From contig NZ_VSSS01000050.1 of assembly GCF_008123425.1 (NCBI RefSeq), forward strand, positions 1 through 64,000: a stretch of DNA of 64,000 bases, given 5' to 3'. Positions within the stretch are counted from its first letter, which is position 1. The number at the start of each line of letters is the position of its first letter. Shown here one piece after another: positions 62,209-64,000 of the stretch. The notes under the pieces were generated by a model, which was given only the letters and a program-made list of their open reading frames with translations, was not told the DNA's origin and did not search any database. Source of the stretch: Bradyrhizobium rifense (GTDB lineage Bacteria; Pseudomonadota; Alphaproteobacteria; Rhizobiales; Xanthobacteraceae). The translations under genes were made by a program, and so were the position numbers.

Positions 62209-63681
62209 ATGAAGCTGCGTGAACTCTTGGGTCAGGATGTCCTGGGCAACGATGCCGCGATCGAGCCCGCCGTCGCGGCGCTCGATGTGAGCGGCGTTGC
62301 GCTCGACAGCCGCGTGGTCAAGCCCGGCGATCTCTTCTTCGCGCTCGCCGGCAGCAAGACCGACGGCGTGCGCTTCATCGATGCTGCGATTGCGGCCGGC
62401 GCCGTGGCCGTGGTCGGCGATCATGCGCCTGATGGCTGCAAGGTGCCGTTCATCTCTGTCGCCAATCCGCGCCGCGCACTGGCGCTGGCTGCAGCAAGAT
62501 TCTTCCCGGCTCAGCCCGCGACCATTGCCGCGGTGACGGGAACCAGTGGCAAGACTTCGGTTGCGGCGTTCACGCGCCAGATCTGGGAGCGGCTGGGGCA
62601 TGCCTCGGCCAGCATCGGCACCATCGGCCTCGTCTCGCCGAAACGCACCGTCTACGGTTCGCTGACGACACCGGATCCGATCGCACTGCATCGGCAGCTC
62701 GATGAGATCGCGCGCGAGGGTGTGACGCATCTCGCGTTCGAAGCGTCGTCGCACGGCCTCGATCAATATCGCCTCGACGGCGTGCGCGTCTCCGCCGGAG
62801 GCTTCACCAATCTCTCGCGCGACCATATGGATTACCATCCGACCGTCGCACATTATCTCGCAGCAAAACTCAGGCTGTTTCGCGAGCTCGTGCAGCCCGG
62901 CGGCGCCGCAGCGATCTCGGCCGATCATGATTGCTCGGCGGAAGCGATCGACGCCGCGACGATACGCGGTCTGTGCGTGATGGCGGTCGGCCGTCACGGC
63001 GACGGGGCAGGCGAGGGCATTCGTCTCGCCGATGTCGAGGTCGAGGGCTTCTCGCAAAAGCTTGCACTTGAACATCGCGGCAAGCGTTATGTGGTCCGGC
63101 TGCCGCTGGCCGGCGAATTCCAGATCGAGAACGCGCTGGTCTCGGCCGGTCTTGCCATCGGCACCGGCAGCGATGCGGCCAATGTGTTTGCGAGCCTCGA
63201 ACATCTCGAAGGCGCCAAGGGCCGGCTCGAGCGCGTCGGCGAACGCAACGGCGCGCCGATCTTTGTCGACTATGCGCACAAGCCCGATGCGCTGGCGAAG
63301 GCGTTGCAGGCGCTGCGGCCTTACGCCAAACGAAGACTGGTCGTGGTGTTCGGCGCCGGCGGCGATCGCGACGCCGGCAAGCGGCCGATTATGGGCGAGA
63401 TCGCGGCTGAGAATGCCGATCGCATCATCATCACCGACGACAATCCGCGCAGCGAGAAGCCGGAAGCCATTCGCGCCGCGATCCTCGCCACCGCCAAGGG
63501 CGCGCGCGAAATCGGCGACCGCGCGGCCGCGATCCGCGCCGCGATCGAAGAGCTGGAAGATGGCGATGCGCTGCTCGTCGCCGGCAAGGGCCACGAGACC
63601 GGGCAGATCGTCGGAGGCGAGGTCCTGCCGTTCAGTGATCACGAGGCGGTTGCCGCCGCATTAGCATCGAGGGTCGCATGA
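62209..63681 (+). CDS. murE: UDP-MurNAc-tripeptide synthetase MurE
   Basis: 490 residues. ATP-binding TGTSGKTS (110-117), central domain GLDQYRLDGVRV, and DDNPRSE near residue 407, which marks meso-diaminopimelate specificity. Adds meso-DAP to UDP-MurNAc-L-Ala-D-Glu in the cytosol. The 83-base spacer after ftsI is the largest in this group; stop overlaps murF start by ATGA. Confidence 0.97.
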   Translation: MKLRELLGQDVLGNDAAIEPAVAALDVSGVALDSRVVKPGDLFFALAGSKTDGVRFIDAAIAAGAVAVVGDHAPDGCKVPFISVANPRRALALAAARFFPAQPATIAAVTGTSGKTSVAAFTRQIWERLGHASASIGTIGLVSPKRTVYGSLTTPDPIALHRQLDEIAREGVTHLAFEASSHGLDQYRLDGVRVSAGGFTNLSRDHMDYHPTVAHYLAAKLRLFRELVQPGGAAAISADHDCSAEAIDAATIRGLCVMAVGRHGDGAGEGIRLADVEVEGFSQKLALEHRGKRYVVRLPLAGEFQIENALVSAGLAIGTGSDAANVFASLEHLEGAKGRLERVGERNGAPIFVDYAHKPDALAKALQALRPYAKRRLVVVFGAGGDRDAGKRPIMGEIAAENADRIIITDDNPRSEKPEAIRAAILATAKGAREIGDRAAAIRAAIEELEDGDALLVAGKGHETGQIVGGEVLPFSDHEAVAAALASRVA

Positions 63682-64000
63682 GCGGGCCACTATGGACGGT
63701 TGCCGAGGTGGCGCGTGCGCTTGGCGCGACAGGATCTTTTCCGAACACGCCCATCGACTTCGTCACCCAGGACAGCCGCCTGGTGAAGCCGGGCAGCCTG
63801 TTCGTGGCGTTGAGCGGCACGCCGAGCGGCGGCTTCATCTCAGCCTTCGCCAGCGCGCGCGACGGCTGGGAGTTCGCGGACAAGGCGGAGGCTTCAGGCG
63901 CGGTCGCGATGATCGTGCCGCATGAGATCGCGGGCGTTGGCATTCCGCAGATCGTCGTGAAGGACACGCTGATCGACGGCCTCTGGGGCCTCGCCCGCGC
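63678..64000 (+). CDS. murF: UDP-MurNAc-pentapeptide synthetase MurF (truncated by window end)
   Basis: The first 107 residues only: MSGPLWTVAEVARALG, DSRLVKPGSLFVAL and VAMIVPHE. MurF adds D-Ala-D-Ala to the tripeptide. The ATP-binding domain lies beyond the window. Start codon overlaps the murE stop (ATGA), so the two are coupled. Confidence 0.93.
   Translation, partial: MSGPLWTVAEVARALGATGSFPNTPIDFVTQDSRLVKPGSLFVALSGTPSGGFISAFASARDGWEFADKAEASGAVAMIVPHEIAGVGIPQIVVKDTLIDGLWGLAR

Overview
The window is about 64 kb of GC-rich alphaproteobacterial chromosome, most likely from Bradyrhizobium or a close relative. The support is family-level: a TPP-riboswitch thiOSGE-thiC operon, an alphaproteobacterial-type division and cell-wall (dcw) cluster without mraZ next to rsmH, a class A RNase P RNA, several rhizobial families of unknown function (DUF6429, DUF6665, DUF2147 and DUF4403 types), and many short dispersed palindromic repeats of the kind that litter Bradyrhizobium intergenic regions. 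I see no prophage, transposase, integrase, CRISPR array, tRNA or 16S/23S rRNA.

Layout. 1-7.4 kb: small housekeeping and accessory genes (two glutathione S-transferases, a VOC protein, an SDR oxidoreductase, a Mug-like DNA glycosylase, an HD-type hydrolase and a 24-codon membrane microprotein). 7.4-12.75 kb: an AT-richer orphan gene, then the thiamine operon on the minus strand behind a TPP riboswitch. 12.8-17.5 kb: a lytic transglycosylase, a two-component system, a Ser-rich low-complexity protein and a PRC-barrel protein with a putative EcfG stress promoter. 17.6-23.6 kb: an orphan branched-chain-type solute-binding protein and a complete polyamine-type ABC importer. 23.7-29.6 kb: a DUF4403 protein, a beta-propeller, a regulator divergent from a DUF899 protein, an acetyltransferase and cytochrome c. 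29.6-36.7 kb: an L,D-transpeptidase and a group of lipid-related genes (GT4 glycosyltransferase, PmtA-like methyltransferase, an Mpo1-like membrane protein, a class III aminotransferase, phosphatidylserine decarboxylase), then a NUDIX hydrolase.

36.9-43 kb: secreted or envelope proteins (FecR-like, a divergent pair of DUF2147 paralogs, an extensin-like lipoprotein and a 27-codon membrane microprotein). 42.9-50.3 kb: export functions, namely a TetR-controlled EmrAB-type pump with a near-perfect operator palindrome, an ABC exporter and a MATE pump. 50.3-53.9 kb: a TauE exporter, a MocR regulator with two direct repeats upstream, a DUF983 protein and an alpha/beta hydrolase. 53.97-54.41 kb: RNase P RNA. 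54.5-56.6 kb: an ECF42-type sigma factor with two DGPF/YCII proteins, each preceded by the same ECF-type promoter. 56.6-64 kb: a D-cysteine desulfhydrase-family enzyme, an AmiD-like amidase, and the start of the dcw cluster (rsmH, ftsL, ftsI, murE, murF cut by the window edge).

The strongest candidates for under-described biology are the ECF42/DGPF module with its duplicated promoter, the lipid-linked gene group at 30.6-36.1 kb, and the very short membrane-protein genes. All functional names rest on motif recognition by eye; no database search was run.
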